From NCBI GenBank assembly GCA_902494535.1, contig CABUTO010000012.1:1-51543 (forward strand): DNA of 51,543 bases, in the 5' to 3' direction. Positions 23,566 to 31,393 of the stretch are shown one piece after another. The stretch's first letter is position 1, and each line of letters opens with the position of its first letter. The notes beneath the pieces are model-generated. The model did not search any database. It saw only the letters and a list, made by a program, of their open reading frames with translations, and was not told the origin of the DNA. A program made the translations under genes and the position numbers. Source of the DNA: an uncultured Collinsella sp. GTDB lineage: Bacteria > Actinomycetota > Coriobacteriia > Coriobacteriales > Coriobacteriaceae.

Positions 23566-25893
23566 ATGGCGGATTCTCAGATCCATGTCGCGCTGGCGGG
23601 TAACCCCAACTGCGGCAAGACCACGCTTTTCAACCTGATCACCGGCGCCAACGGCTACGTTGGCAACTGGCCCGGCGTCACGGTTGAGAAAAAGGAAGCC
23701 AAGCTCCTAAGCGACAAGAACGTTACCATCACGGACCTCCCTGGCATCTACTCGCTTTCCCCCTACAGCCCCGAGGAGCAATGCTCGCGCGATTACCTCA
23801 TGAGCGGCGAGCCCGATGTCGTCGTCCAGGTGGTCGATGCCACCAACCTCGAGCGTAACCTGTACCTGGCGCTTCAGGTTATCGAGACCGGCCTGCCCGT
23901 GGTTGTTGCCCTCAACATGGCCGACTTGGTCGAGAAGAACGGCGACAAGATCGACACGGACAAGCTCTCCAAGAAGCTCGGCTGCCCGGTTATGATGATC
24001 TCCGCTCTTAAGAACAAGGGCATCAAGGAGCTCTTCGAGCAGGTCAAGAAGTCCGCAGCTTCCAAGGGCCAGGTGCCGGAGCACAAGTTCGATTCCTCCA
24101 TCGAGGACGTTCTGACGCATATCGAGAACAACCTTCCGGCGAGCGTTCCCGCCAACAAGCGCCGCTATTACGCCGTCAAGCTGTTCGAGCGTGATGCAGA
24201 CGCCTGCAAACTCATCAACCTCACCAAGGAGAAGGCCGCTCGCGTGGAGGAGCTGGTCGCCCAGTGCGAGCAGGACTGCGACGACGATGCCGAGTCCATC
24301 ATCACCGGTGAGCGCTACGGCGTGATCGCTCACATCATCGACGAGTGCCTCACCAAAGCCCCGGCCAAGATGAGCACCTCCGAGAAGATCGACCGCGTGG
24401 TTACCAACCGTATCCTGGGCCTGCCGATTTTTGTCGTCATCATGTTCTGCGTGTACTACATCGCCGTTTCCACCTTGGGTGGCACGGTGACGGACTTCAC
24501 CAACGACCAGCTCTTCGGCACCGACGGCTGGTACGTGCTCGGTCAGGGCCGCGACGCTTACGACGCGGCTGTCGAGGCCGCGGGTGACGACGCCGACTCG
24601 GTCGACCCGGCACAGTACGGCCCCTATGTCCCGGGTATCACCACCATGGTGCACGATGCCCTCGTGGCGGGTGGCACCGAGGACGGTGGCCTGGTCGATT
24701 CGCTGGTCTGCGACGGTATCGTTGGCGGCCTGGGCGCCATCTTCGGCTTTGTGCCGCAGATGTTCCTGCTGTTCGTGATGCTGTCCTTCCTGGAGGACTG
24801 CGGCTACATGGCCCGCGTCGCCTTCATCATGGACCGCGTGTTCCGCCGCTTTGGCCTGTCCGGTAAGTCGTTCATCCCCATGCTCGTGTCCTCGGGCTGC
24901 GGCGTCCCCGGCGTCATGGCCACCAAGACCATCGAGAACGAGAAGGACCGCCGCATGACGGTCATGACCACCACGTTCATCCCCTGCGGCGCCAAGCTGC
25001 CGATCATCGCCCTGCTCATGGGCTCCATCATTGGCGATTCTTCCACCACGGCCGCATGGATCAGCCCGCTCTTCTACTTCCTGGGCGTCTTTGCCGTCAT
25101 CGCCTCGGGCCTCATGCTCAAGAAGACCAAGCTCTTCGCCGGCCGTCCGACCCCGTTTGTCATGGAGCTTCCTGCCTACCACTTCCCGGCGATCCGTTCC
25201 TGGGCGCTGCACGTGTGGGAGCGCTGCTGGGCCTTTATCAAGAAGGCCGGCACGGTCATCTTCGCATCCACCGTCGTGGTTTGGTTCCTCTCCAACTTTG
25301 GTAGCTACAACGGCGCGTTTGGCTTCCTGCCTGCGATGGACGGCATCCCCGAGGAGTTTATGGACTACTCCGTGCTTGCCATGCTGGGCAACCTGGTCGC
25401 TTGGATCTTCGCCCCGCTCGGCTTTAGCACCTGGCAGGCCACCGCGCTGACTGTCTCTGGCCTCGTCGCCAAGGAGAACGTCGTCGCCACCGCCGGCTCG
25501 CTGCTGTCCGTCGCCGACGCGGGCGAGACCGACCCGAGCCTGTGGACCGCGTTTGCCGGCATGTTCCCCACCATGGGCGCTTGCGTTGCCTTCGGCGCCT
25601 TCAACCTGCTGTGCGCTCCGTGCTTTGCCGCCATTGGCACCATCCGCAACCAGATGGATTCCGGCAAGTGGACTGCGATCGCCATCGGTTACGAGTGCGC
25701 CTTCGCTTGGGTGATCGGCCTGTTCATCAACCAGTTCTACAACTTGCTTGTTCTTGGACAGTTTGGTATCTGGACGATTGTGGCCATCGTGCTGTTGGTT
25801 GCGATGCTCTTCCAGATCTTCCGTCCCATGCCCAAGCATGCATGGACCGACGAGGACGAGACCAACACTGCTTCCGCCGCAGTTTCCGCTTAA
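23566..25893 (+). CDS. feoB: Ferrous iron transport protein B (775 aa)
   Basis: An inner-membrane Fe(II) transporter with an N-terminal G domain. G1 is GNPNCGKT (residues 12-19), the switch region is GNWPGVTVE, G3 is DLPG, G4 is NMAD and G5 lies around SALKNKG. A helical GDI-like domain follows (about 180-275). The membrane part then carries two Gate motifs, including VSSGCGVPGVMATKTIEN with the conserved Cys, and a large extracytoplasmic insertion at about residues 310-380. The start is ATG 23566 after AAGGAAGAAGG. The length is normal. It is preceded by two feoA genes and followed by a Cys-rich accessory protein. Confidence 0.95.
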   Translation: MADSQIHVALAGNPNCGKTTLFNLITGANGYVGNWPGVTVEKKEAKLLSDKNVTITDLPGIYSLSPYSPEEQCSRDYLMSGEPDVVVQVVDATNLERNLYLALQVIETGLPVVVALNMADLVEKNGDKIDTDKLSKKLGCPVMMISALKNKGIKELFEQVKKSAASKGQVPEHKFDSSIEDVLTHIENNLPASVPANKRRYYAVKLFERDADACKLINLTKEKAARVEELVAQCEQDCDDDAESIITGERYGVIAHIIDECLTKAPAKMSTSEKIDRVVTNRILGLPIFVVIMFCVYYIAVSTLGGTVTDFTNDQLFGTDGWYVLGQGRDAYDAAVEAAGDDADSVDPAQYGPYVPGITTMVHDALVAGGTEDGGLVDSLVCDGIVGGLGAIFGFVPQMFLLFVMLSFLEDCGYMARVAFIMDRVFRRFGLSGKSFIPMLVSSGCGVPGVMATKTIENEKDRRMTVMTTTFIPCGAKLPIIALLMGSIIGDSSTTAAWISPLFYFLGVFAVIASGLMLKKTKLFAGRPTPFVMELPAYHFPAIRSWALHVWERCWAFIKKAGTVIFASTVVVWFLSNFGSYNGAFGFLPAMDGIPEEFMDYSVLAMLGNLVAWIFAPLGFSTWQATALTVSGLVAKENVVATAGSLLSVADAGETDPSLWTAFAGMFPTMGACVAFGAFNLLCAPCFAAIGTIRNQMDSGKWTAIAIGYECAFAWVIGLFINQFYNLLVLGQFGIWTIVAIVLLVAMLFQIFRPMPKHAWTDEDETNTASAAVSA

Positions 25894-25922
25894 GTCCGAA
25901 TAAGGATTAACCCCTTTCCACG

Positions 25923-25955
25923 AGCCCGGGTGTCCCAGCGACACTCGGGCTTTTT
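25923..25955 (+). terminator. Rho-independent terminator of feoB
   Basis: AGCCCGGGTGTC pairs with GACACTCGGGCT around CCAGC, followed by TTTT. Confidence 0.85.
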
Positions 25956-25987
25956 GGTGGGGGAGATGTGGCGTTTCCGCAGATAAA

Positions 25988-26022
25988 ACCGACCAAAATT
26001 AACCTGTCCCTTTTTGGTAGGT
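25988..26022 (-). repeat. 13-nt-loop hairpin (minus-strand loop AGGGACAGGTTAA)
   Basis: The arms ACCGACCAAAA (25988-25998) and TTTTGGTAGGT (26012-26022) pair with one mismatch around a 13-nt loop. Read on the minus strand, the loop AGGGACAGGTTAA differs at one position from the loop of the hairpin at 46124-46164. Confidence 0.75.
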
Positions 26023-26068
26023 GGAGAATGGGGTAAAGTAAGTGGTGGTTAACTAGAGGAGGCTTGCT

Positions 26069-26269
26069 ATGGCACCTATCGATATTGTTGTACTGGCTGT
26101 TATCGGTATTGCGTTTGTCGCCGTGTGCGTGCGCATCTACCGCAAGGGCACCTGCGCCGACTGCGCTCAGGGCGGCGTTTGCACGGGGCATTGCTCCAAC
26201 AAAAAGACGTGCGCCGCACTTAAGGGTGTGGACAAAATCGCCGAAGACTTGGGCCGCGGTATTCATTAG
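26069..26269 (+). CDS. FeoB-associated Cys-rich membrane protein (66 aa)
   Basis: A short protein with one N-terminal transmembrane helix (PIDIVVLAVIGIAFVAVCVRI) followed by a cysteine-rich cytoplasmic tail (CADCAQGG, CTGHC, KKTCAA). This is the pattern of the small FeoB-associated proteins that often follow feoB. They are thought to act as an adaptor or metal chaperone for Fe(II) entry, but the mechanism is not settled. The start is ATG 26069 after AGAGGAGG. The leader holds GTGGTTAACT (26045-26054), also present in the inverted repeat before the first feoA. Confidence 0.88.
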   Translation: MAPIDIVVLAVIGIAFVAVCVRIYRKGTCADCAQGGVCTGHCSNKKTCAALKGVDKIAEDLGRGIH

Positions 26270-26371
26270 CCGACCGGCGTTTGGGAATGATTGACTTCGG
26301 ATACGGCGGTTGCTGATACGATAGGTACGTTAGCAACTGCCGCCGAGCGGCTCAAACGAAAGGAGCCCTGT

Positions 26372-28321
26372 ATGGAGTCCTCCGCCTATCCGATGCTCTT
26401 TAGCCCGATCAAGGTCGGTACGACCGAGGTCAAGAACCGCGTCTTTATGCCGCCAGTATCTACCAACCTGGCCGATCACGGATATGTGACCGACGATTTG
26501 GTCGATCATTACCGTGCCCGTGCCAAGGGCGGCGTAGGCCTGATCATCACCGAGGTCGTGACGGTCGAGCCCACCTATACCTATCTGCCGGGTGACATGT
26601 GCTGTTACGACGACACGTTTATCCCTGGCTGGGAAAAGCTCGCCGCGGCCGTCCACGAGTATGGCTGCAAGATCATGCCGCAGCTCTTCCACCCCGCCTA
26701 CATGGCCTTTAACATTCCGGGCACGCCGCGCCTGATCGCTCCGTCCTTTGTGGGCCCGTCTTACGCCCGCGAGGCGCCGCGCCCCATCACGGTCGACGAG
26801 ATCCACGAGCTCACGCATCAGTTTGGCGACGCTGCCGTGCGCATGCAGAAAGCTGGCGTCGATGGCGTCGAGGTCCACGCCGCGCACGCCCACGGCATGC
26901 TCGGCGGCTTTTTGACCCCGCTCTACAACAAGCGCACCGACGAGTACGGCGGCTCGCTCGACGCCCGCATGCGCTTTTTGCTCGAGGTCATCGCCGAGAT
27001 TCGCGAGCGCTGCGGCAAGGACTTTATCATCGACGTCCGCATCTCGGGCGATGAGTACACCGATGGCGGCCTGACCCTCAACGACATGATCTACGTCTCG
27101 CGTCGCCTGGAGAAGGCCGGTGTCGACATGATTCACGTGTCGGGCGGCACCACCATCAAGCGCGGCTCCGCGATTCCCGCCGCCGGCACGCAGCAGGCCT
27201 CGCACGCCGCTTGCTCGCGTGAGATTAAGAAGCACGTGAACATTCCCGTTGCCACGGTCGGCCGCATTAACGAGGCCTGGATCGCCGAGGAGCTGATCGA
27301 GGACGGCGCTGCCGACATCTGCATGATGGGCCGCGCCAATCTGTGCGATGCCGAGTTCTGCAACAAGGCCGCTGCCGGCAACGCCGACGACATCCGTCCC
27401 TGCATCGGTTGCCTGCGCTGCCTGAACGGCATTATGTTCGGCAAGCGCATCTCCTGCACCGTCAACCCCGATGTCGAGCGCGACGAGGCTGGCTACGAAC
27501 CTGCTGCCGAGGCCAAGAACGTGCTCGTTGTGGGCGCTGGTCCTGCGGGCATGGAGGCAGCCTACATTGCCGCCAAGCGCGGCCACAACGTGGTGCTCGT
27601 GGACAAGCAGGACGAGCCGGGTGGCGAGATGCGCATCGCAGCCGTTCCGCCGGCAAAGCAGGAACTCACCCGCGTGATCAAGTATCAGTATCGTCGCCTG
27701 GCCGAGGCCGGCGTGAAGTGCGTATTTGGCACCGAGCTTACTGCCGAGGACATTCAGCGTGACTACGCCGGCTACGAGGTCGTCCTAGCTTATGGCGCCG
27801 AGCCCATCGCTCCAGCCTTCATGCAGGGCTTTAAGCAGGTTATGACGGCTGACGACCTGCTGGGTGGCAAGGCTTTCCCGGGCAAGAAGATCGTCATCGT
27901 GGGCGGCGGCACCGTCGGTTGCGAGACGGCAGATTACCTGGCCCCGCTGGTCAACGACCTGTCGCCGGCCAATCGCGATGTCACCGTCATCGAGATGACC
28001 AAGACGCTCGCCGCCAATGAGGGTGGTGCCGGTCGCGCGGTGCTCATCACGCGCATGCTCTCCAAGGGCGTCCACGTGCTGACCGAGGCCAAGGTGACCG
28101 AGATCACCGAGGACGCCATCAGCTACGAAAAGGACGGCGAGGTCCACACCATCACCGGTGCCGATACGCTGGTGCTTGCCATGGGCTATCGTCCCAATAC
28201 CAAGTTGGCCGACGACCTTGCTGCTGCTGGCGTTGCTGTCCACGTGCTGGGCGACGCCCAGAAGTGTGGCAACATCCGCGATGCCATCGGCGATGGCTAC
28301 AAGGTTGCCTGCGAGCTCTAG
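26372..28321 (+). CDS. Fe-S flavin enoate reductase of the old-yellow-enzyme family (649 aa)
   Basis: An N-terminal FMN-binding TIM barrel (about residues 1-340, with HAAHAHGMLGGFLTPLYNKR and RTDEYGGSL) is followed by a 4Fe-4S cluster (Cys344, Cys347, Cys350, Cys362). A C-terminal FAD/NAD(P) part follows, with VVGAGPAGMEAAYIAA and IVIVGGGTVGCETADYL. This is the layout of 2,4-dienoyl-CoA reductase, 2-enoate reductase, BaiCD/BaiH and cinnamate reductase FldZ. It should reduce a C=C bond next to a carbonyl in an anaerobic pathway; the substrate cannot be told from sequence. The start is ATG 26372 with AAAGGAG. Two regulator genes follow, the first a GntR type that may control it. Confidence 0.88.
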   Translation: MESSAYPMLFSPIKVGTTEVKNRVFMPPVSTNLADHGYVTDDLVDHYRARAKGGVGLIITEVVTVEPTYTYLPGDMCCYDDTFIPGWEKLAAAVHEYGCKIMPQLFHPAYMAFNIPGTPRLIAPSFVGPSYAREAPRPITVDEIHELTHQFGDAAVRMQKAGVDGVEVHAAHAHGMLGGFLTPLYNKRTDEYGGSLDARMRFLLEVIAEIRERCGKDFIIDVRISGDEYTDGGLTLNDMIYVSRRLEKAGVDMIHVSGGTTIKRGSAIPAAGTQQASHAACSREIKKHVNIPVATVGRINEAWIAEELIEDGAADICMMGRANLCDAEFCNKAAAGNADDIRPCIGCLRCLNGIMFGKRISCTVNPDVERDEAGYEPAAEAKNVLVVGAGPAGMEAAYIAAKRGHNVVLVDKQDEPGGEMRIAAVPPAKQELTRVIKYQYRRLAEAGVKCVFGTELTAEDIQRDYAGYEVVLAYGAEPIAPAFMQGFKQVMTADDLLGGKAFPGKKIVIVGGGTVGCETADYLAPLVNDLSPANRDVTVIEMTKTLAANEGGAGRAVLITRMLSKGVHVLTEAKVTEITEDAISYEKDGEVHTITGADTLVLAMGYRPNTKLADDLAAAGVAVHVLGDAQKCGNIRDAIGDGYKVACEL

Positions 28322-28330
28322 TCAACCCTT

Positions 28331-28358
28331 TGTGCGTGGGGGACAGGTGTCTCTGCGC
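28331..28358. repeat. Possible decayed 13-nt-loop hairpin (GGGGACAGGTGTC)
   Basis: The 13-mer GGGGACAGGTGTC (28339-28351) is flanked by TGTGCGTG and TCTGCGC, which pair only partly (a GTGCG/TGCGC core with wobbles). It is kept as a weak member of the hairpin group. Confidence 0.35.
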
Positions 28359-28374
28359 CATCCGATAGCAAAAC

Positions 28375-28415
28375 AGCGGCGGCGTCCCGGATTTCGGGAT
28401 GCCGCCGCTTGCTCT
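28375..28415 (+). terminator. Hairpin terminator of the enoate reductase gene
   Basis: AGCGGCGGCGTCCCG pairs with CGGGATGCCGCCGCT around GATTT (15 bp, one G.U). The T tract is weak (TTGCTCTT). Confidence 0.65.
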
Positions 28416-28526
28416 TGTGATCCTGGCGATGCGAGCGCGCCCTATTTCACCGCAACTGAGGAGATAGGGGATGCGATAGTATTACGGGTGATATTCGACA
28501 AACCGTGGGCTTCATCCGAGGGCTTT

Positions 28527-29219
28527 ATGGAACAACACCAGCATTATCAGAGCCTGCAAGATCAGGCATACAACGCACTGCGGTCCAAGATCATCTATGC
28601 CGAGCTCAGGCCCGGCACGCGCCTTTCGGCGATTGGTCTGGAAAAGGAGACGGGAATCGGGCGCACGCCCATTCGCGAGTCCTTTGTGCGCCTGCGTGAG
28701 CAGGAGCTGGTGGAAACGCGTCCCAAAAGCGGCACCTATGTCTCGAAAATCAGCATGGAGCGTGCCGAGAATGCCTGTTTCTTGCGCGAGAAACTCGAGA
28801 GAAGCGTGCTTATTAAATGCTGTTCGGCCGCCTCGCCCGAGCAAAAGCATCGGCTGGAGCAGATTCTTGCCGAGTCCGAGTCGCTCGACCATAGCGAAAC
28901 GCGTCGCTTTTTCGATCTGGACAACCTGTTCCATGAGACGTGTTTTGTGATTGCCGGTCGCCACATGCTGTGGGATTGGATGAAGAGCATCAATACGCAT
29001 TTTGAGCGGTATAACTGGCTGCGTATGGTGTCGCAGGATCTGGATTGGGAGCCGATTCGTCGGCAGCATCGCCGAATTCTCGAGGCCATTAAGAGGGGCG
29101 ATACCGATGCGGCGAGCTATCTGGCCGAGACACACTTGCATCTGATGCCCGAGGAGCAGGGCCCGGTTATTGCCTTGCATCCCGATTATTTTGAGCTGTC
29201 CAAAGACTCGGCCATCTAG
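28527..29219 (+). CDS. GntR family transcriptional regulator, FadR/FCD type (230 aa)
   Basis: An N-terminal winged helix (about residues 6-72) carries ALRSKIIYAELRPGTRLS, the recognition helix region GIGRTPIRESFVRLREQELV and the wing ETRPKSGTYV. The helical C-terminal FCD-like domain shows the metal/ligand-binding pattern FFDLDNLFHETCF, then RQHRRILEAIKRGD and the final YLAETHLHL. FCD-domain regulators usually sense carboxylic acids. ATG 28527 has GAGGG five bases upstream; earlier in-frame codons lie within the preceding hairpin region. Its location 205 bp behind the enoate reductase suggests that gene as a target (inference). Confidence 0.9.
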   Translation: MEQHQHYQSLQDQAYNALRSKIIYAELRPGTRLSAIGLEKETGIGRTPIRESFVRLREQELVETRPKSGTYVSKISMERAENACFLREKLERSVLIKCCSAASPEQKHRLEQILAESESLDHSETRRFFDLDNLFHETCFVIAGRHMLWDWMKSINTHFERYNWLRMVSQDLDWEPIRRQHRRILEAIKRGDTDAASYLAETHLHLMPEEQGPVIALHPDYFELSKDSAI

Positions 29220-29344
29220 CCCATCATCGCATCTGCTCGAGACGCAAAAACGATGCTGCTCACCTACAGCGTTTTGCAACCGAGTTTTTTAAAAAAATGC
29301 CTAAAATGGCTCAGACCGCCGACAATTGGGAAACGGGGTGCGCT

Positions 29345-30367
29345 ATGGCGCAGATGAGAATCAAGGACATTGCCGCCGAGGCGGGCGTGAGCCCGGCCAC
29401 GGTCTCGCGCTATCTCAACAACCGTCCCGGGCAAATGACCGAGGAGACCCGTGCCCGTATTGCCGAGGTCATCGAGCGCACCGGCTATCGCCCGCGTGCC
29501 GCCGCGCGCAATCTGCGCAGCTCGCGCACCAACCTCATCGGCGTGATCCTGGCCGACATCGCCAACCCGTTCTCGAGCGCCATGCTCGAAGGGCTTTCCG
29601 CCAGCGCCGCCGCGCGCGGCTGCTCGCTTATGACGGCCATTAGCGGCAACGATCCCGCCAAGGAGGCCGAGTCGCTCACCAGGCTTATCGATGCCGGCGT
29701 GGACGGTCTGGTCGTCAACACTTGTGGCGGCAACGACAAGGCGATCGCCGCGGCCGCGGGGCGCCTGCCCGTTGTGCTGCTTGACCGCGATGTTGCCGCC
29801 GGCGGTGTCGATCTGGTGACATCTAACAACCGTGAGTTGGTCGCCGGCTTGGTAGACGCCTTGGCCGCTGCGGGCAGCGAGCGCCTGTGCCTGCTCACCG
29901 AGGCAAGCGACGACAGTCCCGTGCGTCGAGAGCGCGCCGAGGCCTTTGCCGACGAGCTTTCGCAACGCGGTCTTGCGGGCGAGGTCGTCACCCTGGTCGA
30001 TGGCGGTGCCACGGGCGCTGGCCGTTTGGACGAGACTATCCGCGGCTATGCGGGCAAAAGACTCGGCCTTATCGCTGCCAACGGCCTGGTCTTCCTGCGC
30101 CTAACCGAGGCACTGGCACAGTTGGGACCCTCGTTGCCAGCGGGTCTCAAGATCGCAACGTTTGACGACTATCCCTGGAACCATGTGCTCTTTGGCGGTG
30201 TGACAACGGCCGCGCAGGATACCCTCACCATCGCCGAGCGCGTAGTCGAGCGCCTGTCCGAGCGCATCGACGTCGTTACCACTACGGTGGGCGAGGCCGC
30301 AAAGCTGGCGCCCAAACGCATCGAGATCCCTGGTCACATCGAACACCGCGCTTCGACCTCGCGCTAG
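29345..30367 (+). CDS. LacI family transcriptional regulator (340 aa)
   Basis: The LacI helix-turn-helix and hinge are at residues 4-60 (RIKDIAAEAGVSPATVSRYL, then the hinge AARNLRSSRTNLIGVILADI). A periplasmic-binding-protein-like effector domain follows, with DGLVVN, FDDYPWNHVLFGGVTT and a C-terminal dimer interface. The FDDYPW segment resembles regulators of sugar-acid metabolism such as KdgR, but the effector is not certain. The start is ATG 29345 after a weak AAACGGGG; another ATG three codons later is possible. No sugar catabolic gene is adjacent, so its targets are probably elsewhere. Confidence 0.9.
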   Translation: MAQMRIKDIAAEAGVSPATVSRYLNNRPGQMTEETRARIAEVIERTGYRPRAAARNLRSSRTNLIGVILADIANPFSSAMLEGLSASAAARGCSLMTAISGNDPAKEAESLTRLIDAGVDGLVVNTCGGNDKAIAAAAGRLPVVLLDRDVAAGGVDLVTSNNRELVAGLVDALAAAGSERLCLLTEASDDSPVRRERAEAFADELSQRGLAGEVVTLVDGGATGAGRLDETIRGYAGKRLGLIAANGLVFLRLTEALAQLGPSLPAGLKIATFDDYPWNHVLFGGVTTAAQDTLTIAERVVERLSERIDVVTTTVGEAAKLAPKRIEIPGHIEHRASTSR

Positions 30368-30371
30368 TCTG

Positions 30372-30397
30372 TGTGATAATATATAGACAATGTCATA
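30372..30397 (+). promoter_or_regulatory. Promoter and palindromic operator of the toxin-antitoxin operon
   Basis: GATAAT (30375-30380) preceded by TGT resembles an extended -10. Just downstream, TATAGAC (30382-30388) and GTCATA (30392-30397) form a short dyad between the -10 and the ribosome binding site. This is where ribbon-helix-helix antitoxins bind for autoregulation; binding is inferred. Confidence 0.45.
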
Positions 30398-30409
30398 CAG
30401 GAGGTATCC

Positions 30410-30904
30410 ATGGCTGCGTCTGTGCTGAGTGTGCGAGTGGACTCGTCAATTAAAGACTCATTTGCCGAACTGTGCGAAGAGCTTGGCATGACTTCGTCTG
30501 TTGCGGTCAATATGTTTATGAGGCAGATGCTGCGCGAGCGCTCTCTGCCGTTTGTTCCCTCGCTTGGAAAAACTGTGGCAGATAAAGACGTTGCTACCAA
30601 TGGTTTGAATATTGCTCGGATTGAGTCCGCCGTCCGCGAGGCAGCCAGCTCGATTCCCGCCATCAAAACCGTAATTCTTTTTGGTTCGTATGCCCGTGGC
30701 GAGGCGCATGCCGATAGTGATATTGACTTGCGTCTCGAAGTCGATCGCGAGCAGGGCTTTGGTCTTTTCGCGTTGTCCGCGTTTGGCGAGGCGGTGCGCA
30801 AAGAAACCGGGAGGCAGGTTGATCTCGTCTCTAGTGATCATCTTGATGACGATCTTGCCGCGGTAATCGAGCGCGAAGGAGTGATCCTTTATGATCGCGC
30901 GTAA
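30410..30904 (+). CDS. RelB/DinJ-like domain fused to MntA nucleotidyltransferase antitoxin (164 aa)
   Basis: Residues 1-52 look like a RelB/DinJ ribbon-helix-helix antitoxin (VLSVRVDSSIKDSFAELCEE, then MTSSVAVNMFMRQMLRERSLPF). Residues about 67-164 form a minimal nucleotidyltransferase of the MNT class. The GSx10DxD motif is complete: Gly92-Ser93 in FGSYARGEAHADSDIDL, Asp104 and Asp106, with the third acidic residue Asp138. MntA antitoxins transfer AMP to HepT toxins. The stop overlaps the HEPN gene by 14 nt, which is typical for mntA-hepT. The extra DNA-binding-type domain is unusual and probably lets the antitoxin repress its own promoter. The start is ATG 30410 with CAGGAGG. Confidence 0.88.
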   Translation: MAASVLSVRVDSSIKDSFAELCEELGMTSSVAVNMFMRQMLRERSLPFVPSLGKTVADKDVATNGLNIARIESAVREAASSIPAIKTVILFGSYARGEAHADSDIDLRLEVDREQGFGLFALSAFGEAVRKETGRQVDLVSSDHLDDDLAAVIEREGVILYDRA

Positions 30905-31262
30905 GTCAGACAGCCTTCGCGCTCAAGAGGTTTTGGAAGCCATCTCCGAAACGAACGAGCGCATCAAGGCTTTTGATATCACCGAGGACCAGTTTCTGCA
31001 TGCGAATGACGTGCGAACGAGGGCGTTGGCGGACTCCCTTTTGATGTGTGCGCTTAGGGTGACGGAAGAAGCGGGCAAATTGTCGGAACGCTCGCAGCGG
31101 CTTCATCCCGAAATCGAATGGCGTGGAATTGTCGGCATGAGAAATTATCTTGCGCATGATTACGGCAATGTCGACCGCTCGGTTGTTTGGGATGCAGTGA
31201 CGATGGAGTTCCCTGCGCTGGAACGAGCCTGTAGGCAAATTGTCTCCGAATCCGAGCGATAG
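30891..31262 (+). CDS. HepT-like HEPN toxin ribonuclease (123 aa)
   Basis: An all-helical HEPN domain of the DUF86/HepT type. The catalytic RX4HXY motif is present as Arg84, His89 and Tyr91 in GMRNYLAHDYGN. In characterised systems this motif cuts RNA, and the tyrosine is the residue AMPylated by the cognate MntA antitoxin. The start ATG 30891 overlaps the end of the antitoxin gene in another frame, which indicates translational coupling. Length and gene order match mntA-hepT modules. Such modules can stabilise genomic regions or act against phage; which applies here is unknown. Confidence 0.9.
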   Translation: MIARKSDSLRAQEVLEAISETNERIKAFDITEDQFLHANDVRTRALADSLLMCALRVTEEAGKLSERSQRLHPEIEWRGIVGMRNYLAHDYGNVDRSVVWDAVTMEFPALERACRQIVSESER

Positions 31263-31312
31263 TTGCTGGTCATACCCGCCTGCGCGCACGTTTTTTGAGC
31301 GCTTGATACGCT

Positions 31313-31328
31313 TTAACCCTGCGGAAAC
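31313..31328 (+). promoter_or_regulatory. GlnR-type box upstream of glnA
   Basis: TTAAC-CCTGCG-GAAAC fits the actinobacterial GlnR half-site pattern gTnAc-n6-GaAAc. It lies 66 nt before the glutamine-synthetase homologue, with a possible -10 TAGTAT at 31341-31346. The GlnR-like regulator is encoded two genes downstream of the site. Confidence 0.5.
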
Positions 31329-31393
31329 ATTTTTCTGCGATAGTATCTGCGATATAGACCAGTCGAAACCCGCCCGAAAGAAAGGGGAGCGAC

